From the NCBI RefSeq assembly GCF_035046505.1, contig NC_089821.1:310551368-310615367 (forward strand): 64,000 nt of DNA. The letters are read 5' to 3'. The position numbers and the translations under genes were made by a program. Below, piece by piece: positions 63,401-64,000 of the stretch. Source of the stretch: Tiliqua scincoides (taxonomy: Eukaryota > Chordata > Lepidosauria > Squamata > Scincidae). The notes beneath the pieces were generated by a model, which had not been told where the DNA came from, searched no databases, and was given only the letters and a program-made list of their open reading frames with translations. Position 1 is the first letter of the stretch. Every line of letters begins with the position of its first letter.

Positions 63401-63575
63401 TCCTTGGAGAAAGGGTAGAATACAGACAACACATGAAAGTCAAGTGACTCGGAGGCAAACAGATGTTAATAATAAAAAGTTGGGTTTTTTTTCTTTGTGT
63501 AGGGATGCATTTACATATGTGCAAGAAAGAAGATTCTGTATTAATCCCAATGCTGGATTTGTTCATCAACTTCAG
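42634..63575 (+). CDS. STYX: STYX, serine/threonine/tyrosine-interacting pseudophosphatase (exons 1-9, partial)
   Basis: STYX is a catalytically dead dual-specificity phosphatase fold; work in mammals links it to ERK1/2 anchoring and F-box protein binding. Nine exons give 168 codons in frame: [50 protein letters not shown], then [12 protein letters not shown], and finally [16 protein letters not shown]. The active-site signature HCxxGxxR reads HGNAGISR, with Gly at residue 120 where active enzymes have Cys; this is the family hallmark, not a mutation. The protein is about 223 aa in human, so about 55 codons lie past the right edge. Residue numbering matches human exactly through 168. The start context is strong (G at -3 and +4). 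Intron 1 appears to use a GC donor. All other junctions are GT-AG. Confidence 0.96.
42889..43130. repeat. 48-bp tandem array in STYX intron 1
   Basis: Five units beginning GGTGAGGCAGAGC(C/A)TCC at about 42891, 42938, 42987, 43034 and 43083. The unit is the left arm of the family D MITE. Confidence 0.8.
43283..43349 (-). mobile_element. CR1 3' UTR fragment
   Basis: CATAAGAACAGCCCTGCTGT to AGCTTCCTGTATTTCATAG, inserted within the expanded MITE. Confidence 0.7.
43500..43858. other. STYX intron 1, unassigned
   Basis: No repeat or exon recognised. Confidence 0.35.
43863..43930. mobile_element. piggyBac-like MITE (family P), right arm decayed
   Basis: After TTAA (43859-43862): ACCATTTTTGCCTGGTCCAC, then AGGTGTACACATTTGGTGCC and AAAATGG. 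Confidence 0.5.
44001..44215 (-). mobile_element. Old CR1 LINE 3' end (bird/turtle-like subfamily)
   Basis: GTGTTGGAAGGGATCTTGAT, CATCCAGTCCCCTGCTC and AGAAATTCTTCCTAATGTCC follow the classic amniote CR1 3' region, distinct from the abundant CR1 of this window. Confidence 0.7.
44222..44427. repeat. AT-rich repeat block
   Basis: About 90% A+T. AAATAATTTTTATATAGCTA occurs at about 44271 and 44407, and variants of ATAAAATGATT recur between them with self-complementary TAATTTAA/TTAAATTA. Confidence 0.65.
44430..45875. other. STYX intron 1, mostly unassigned
   Basis: No exon. A (TG)n microsatellite lies at 45394-45428. Nothing else recognised. Confidence 0.4.
45394..45428. repeat. (TG)n microsatellite
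   Basis: About 15 uninterrupted TG/GT units. Confidence 0.9.
45876..46250 (-). mobile_element. LINE with zinc-finger ORF2 end, 3' part
   Basis: Minus frame 46241-45900: [39 protein letters not shown], then [23 protein letters not shown] and a stop. The 3' tail at 45876-45907 is the same as at 36480-36512. Confidence 0.8.
46531..46812. mobile_element. Possible Tigger/mariner-like element with nested MITE
   Basis: CAGGTGTGCCCCTGTATTTA and GGTTCTGTTCTGGAACCCCC resemble Tigger-type ends; the right end (GGCGGCCCCCTGTACCAG) is poor. A family P MITE sits inside at 46711-46774 after TTAA. Confidence 0.4.
47070..47482. mobile_element. hAT element (GTGTCCAAAC family)
   Basis: CAGGAGTGTCCAAACTTTTT to GGTTTGGGCACCTCTG. 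Flanks CAGTAAAA and CAGTAAAT agree at 7 of 8 (47062-47069, 47483-47490). Confidence 0.8.
47491..48215. other. STYX intron 1, unassigned
   Basis: A short (GA)n run at 47799-47812; otherwise nothing recognised. Confidence 0.35.
48216..48700. mobile_element. hAT element (GGTTCCCAACC family)
   Basis: CATTGGTTCCCAACCTTTAG to CAGGTTGGGAACCAGTG. Flanks GTATATAG and ATATAAAG agree at 6 of 8. Longer relative of 26638-26962. Confidence 0.75.
48709..49766. other. STYX intron 1, 3' part
   Basis: No repeat or exon recognised. Confidence 0.35.
49767..49918. mobile_element. Foldback MITE, family A
   Basis: GCCCAATCCTGTCCAATTTT to AAGTTGGATAGGATTGGGCC. It lies 60 bp upstream of STYX exon 2. Confidence 0.7.
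49979..50011 (+). CDS. STYX: STYX exon 2
   Basis: 33-nt microexon, acceptor CTCCTTAG, donor GTATGG. Encodes [11 protein letters not shown], matching human [11 protein letters not shown]. Confidence 0.95.
50020..51500. other. STYX intron 2, unassigned part
   Basis: No exon or repeat recognised. Confidence 0.35.
51511..52735 (-). mobile_element. L2 LINE, 3' half
   Basis: The reversed 3' end is (ATT)n with GCCGCCCTGGGTCCCTTTGG. Minus frames read [13 protein letters not shown], the RT motif C block, then [20 protein letters not shown] and [20 protein letters not shown]. Two frames are needed and the 5' end is truncated, with a short GTAGATGTTAAATAGCATC duplication at 52670-52730. Confidence 0.88.
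52736..53851. other. STYX intron 2, 3' part
   Basis: 52975-53105 resembles an old L2-type tail (CTGCAAGCTGCTTTGG, AAAGCAGGATACAAAA). The rest is unassigned; A- and G-runs at 53273-53306. Confidence 0.4.
53852..53905 (+). CDS. STYX: STYX exon 3
   Basis: Acceptor CCTGTAG, donor GTAAGT. Encodes [18 protein letters not shown], the first strand of the phosphatase fold. Confidence 0.97.
54566..54655. mobile_element. Family B MITE, diverged
   Basis: ACAATCTTAAACACACTTGC and TTACATCTGAGTAAGCATGA mark the arms. Confidence 0.5.
54760..54857 (+). CDS. STYX: STYX exon 4
   Basis: Acceptor TTTTGCAG, donor GTAAGA. Encodes [18 protein letters not shown] and onward to PNFQQLF, ending within an Arg codon. 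Confidence 0.97.
54902..55060. mobile_element. hAT element, left part (GTGTCCAAAC family)
   Basis: CAGGGGTGGGCAAATGTTTT, then GCCACATCATCTCTCTGACA as in 47070-47482. No right terminus found. Confidence 0.6.
55061..55995. other. STYX intron 4, unassigned
   Basis: G- and C-runs at 55207-55217 and 55675-55686. No exon other than exon 5 at the end. Confidence 0.35.
56001..56061 (+). CDS. STYX: STYX exon 5
   Basis: Acceptor GCTTGTAG, donor GTAAGT. Encodes [20 protein letters not shown] and M. Confidence 0.97.
56150..56380 (+). mobile_element. CR1 LINE, RT segment (copy 1)
   Basis: Encodes the RT region [17 protein letters not shown] to [13 protein letters not shown], then switches at 56369 into TAAGAACATAA, the reversed CR1 tail. 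Confidence 0.75.
56384..56533 (+). mobile_element. 5S-rRNA-derived SINE (SINE3 type)
   Basis: The head (56384-56498) aligns with 5S rRNA over its whole length: GCCCAATCTCATCTGATCTT, GGAAGCTAAGCAGGGT, GGCCTGGTTAGTACT, GATGGGAGACTGCC, AATACCGGGTGCTGTAGGC. Box A of the internal Pol III promoter is intact; the intermediate and C boxes have one or two changes. The tail ACCGTAGTCTTTCAAGACTG AAGGTTGCCAAC equals the 3' terminus of the zinc-finger LINE at 36480 and 45876. Confidence 0.88.
56544..56737. mobile_element. Foldback MITE, family A
   Basis: GGGCACAATTCTAACCCCTT to AACAGGTTAGGATTTCGCCC. ATA stands on both sides (56541-56543, 56738-56740). Confidence 0.75.
56742..56880 (+). mobile_element. 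CR1 LINE, RT segment (copy 2)
   Basis: Near-copy of 56240-56380 with the same breakpoint CTTTCAGAAGGCATAA, so the pair is a local duplication. Confidence 0.8.
56876..57085 (-). mobile_element. CR1 LINE 3' UTR
   Basis: ATAAAAACATAAGAAAAGCC and onward, reverse CR1 3' UTR, diverged. Confidence 0.75.
57100..57716 (+). mobile_element. CR1 LINE, 3' end
   Basis: GTGCAAAAGAGAGCGACTAA to TTCTTATGTTCTTA. The ORF2 end ([20 protein letters not shown] to [10 protein letters not shown]) is open for 84 codons. Confidence 0.85.
57717..57888 (-). mobile_element. CR1 LINE fragment
   Basis: TCCAGAAATTTGTCCACTCC to TCCCTGGTTCTGG, reversed ORF2 end, truncated at both sides. Confidence 0.75.
57889..59030 (+). 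mobile_element. CR1 LINE, RT to 3' end
   Basis: Starts in the RT at [20 protein letters not shown], then SWVRNW and KSGVP, followed by the SKCKVMH block and the ORF2 end, finishing GGGGCTCTTATCTTCTTATG. Several frame breaks. Confidence 0.85.
59394..59430 (+). CDS. STYX: STYX exon 6
   Basis: 37-nt exon, acceptor TCTTTTAG, donor GTATGT. Encodes [12 protein letters not shown]. The preceding intron is full of CR1 fragments. Confidence 0.95.
59555..59770 (+). mobile_element. tRNA-headed SINE
   Basis: TAGGTCAGTGGTAGAACACC is an A-box-bearing tRNA head and TGCTTTGCATGCAGAAGGT the anticodon arm (tRNA-Ala-like). The body ends AAGATAACTTCCAGTG. Confidence 0.6.
59771..60287. other. STYX intron 6, 3' part
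   Basis: 60080-60235 (GTCACTTTGTGGGTCTTGTT, AGGTAGGATATAAATTAAGC) resembles an old L2-type tail in plus orientation. Confidence 0.4.
60288..60327 (+). CDS. STYX: STYX exon 7 (dead active-site loop)
   Basis: 40-nt exon, acceptor TTCTCAG, donor GTAACC. Encodes [13 protein letters not shown] with Gly-120 in place of the catalytic Cys. Confidence 0.97.
60417..60467 (+). CDS. STYX: STYX exon 8
   Basis: Acceptor CTTTTCAG after an 89-bp intron, donor GTACAG. Encodes [17 protein letters not shown]. Confidence 0.97.
60751..61750 (-). mobile_element. LINE-1, ORF2 C-terminus and 3' end
   Basis: The left edge is a T/A-rich tail. Minus frame 61175-60909 reads [20 protein letters not shown] and [18 protein letters not shown], the L1 ORF2 C-terminus; further right the reverse complement reads [20 protein letters not shown]. 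Broken in several frames. Confidence 0.75.
61755..63125 (-). mobile_element. L2 LINE, RT domain
   Basis: Two long minus frames. 63130-62336 holds [37 protein letters not shown] and [17 protein letters not shown] (RT motif A). 62417-61830 holds [18 protein letters not shown] (motif B) and [14 protein letters not shown] (motif C). A frame change lies between them near 62400. The 3' end is missing beyond 61755. Confidence 0.92.
63136..63209. mobile_element. piggyBac-like MITE (family P), clean TTAA
   Basis: 74 bp, GCCATTTCTGCCCAACATTG to GACTGGGAAGAAATGGG, with TTAA at 63132-63135 and 63210-63213. Confidence 0.75.
63503..63575 (+). CDS. STYX: STYX exon 9
   Basis: Acceptor TGTGTAG, donor GTAAGT. 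Encodes [20 protein letters not shown] and VHQLQ. The next exon is not in the window. Confidence 0.97.
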
Positions 63576-64000
63576 GTAAGTTTTTTTTTTTTAACACATT
63601 TTCTACCTGTTGACAGTGATGTGGATAGCAGTCTTATGGTGGTCTGCGCAGTTCCAAGCCATGTATCTGAAATGCATTGATACTTTTTTTGATCTGAATG
63701 ATAGCATACTTGCATTTTGCTTGTCACTAGCTTTTTTCAATAATTAGTTTAAAATGTTCATTTGGCATATTACTGCAGTTTGGCTTTTTTGTCTTCTGGC
63801 CTTCATCTGTCTTCAAGAGACCATATTGAATTAAATAATGAAATACATTTTCTCATGCTTTCCCCCTTCCACTGCTAGCTTGGGGGTGGCTTACAGCCAC
63901 AATAAAACAAGCAATAACAAGAACAGTAACAATGAAACAATAAGAAAAATGCAAAAAGCATCATAAAAACATTAAATCAAGCCAGGGAACAAAGGGAAAA
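63576..64000. other. STYX intron 9 start
   Basis: A T-run at 63580-63592; no exon or recognised repeat before the window ends. Confidence 0.4.

Overview
This is a vertebrate genomic window, almost certainly from a squamate reptile. It carries split genes with GT-AG introns, CpG-rich promoters, and a repeat mix typical of lizards and snakes: CR1, L2 and L1 LINEs, tRNA-type SINEs, hAT elements and foldback MITEs. Three host genes are recognisable by protein sequence, in the order known from human 14q22: ERO1A (minus, first two exons only), PSMC6 (plus, complete, 14 exons, 389 aa) and STYX (plus, exons 1-9, first 168 codons, running off the right edge).

Layout: 1-745 is a LINE-1 3' end. 1106-9987 holds ERO1A exons 2 and 1, with an 8.7 kb repeat-filled intron. 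9988-10390 is the ERO1A CpG-rich promoter. 10.4-17.0 kb is intergenic, with nested hAT elements, MITEs and CR1. 17465-31396 is PSMC6, with a poly(A) signal at 31728. 31.8-42.1 kb is intergenic (a LINE-1 insertion with a 12-bp duplication, CR1, and an unassigned 226-codon open frame at 37177-37854). 42634-63575 is STYX, with a very long first intron of 7.3 kb and a mosaic of CR1 pieces in intron 5. The rest is intronic.

The three genes are independent host genes: ER oxidative folding (ERO1A), a proteasome base ATPase (PSMC6) and a catalytically dead phosphatase (STYX). The notable new material lies in the repeats. Two related foldback MITE families and one larger element are flanked by TAA/TTA, and neighbours share a single target copy, giving head-to-tail chains at 1.46, 10.55 and 33.25 kb. 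At least ten hAT elements have 8-bp duplications, three of them perfect. One hAT MITE in STYX intron 1 has grown an internal tandem array. A 5S-rRNA-headed SINE shares its hairpin tail with a LINE present twice in the same window. A CR1 subfamily has a duplicated 3' end separated by a ZNF143-like motif. I recognised no endogenous retrovirus. Exon boundaries were set by splice sites and protein homology recalled from memory, with no database search.
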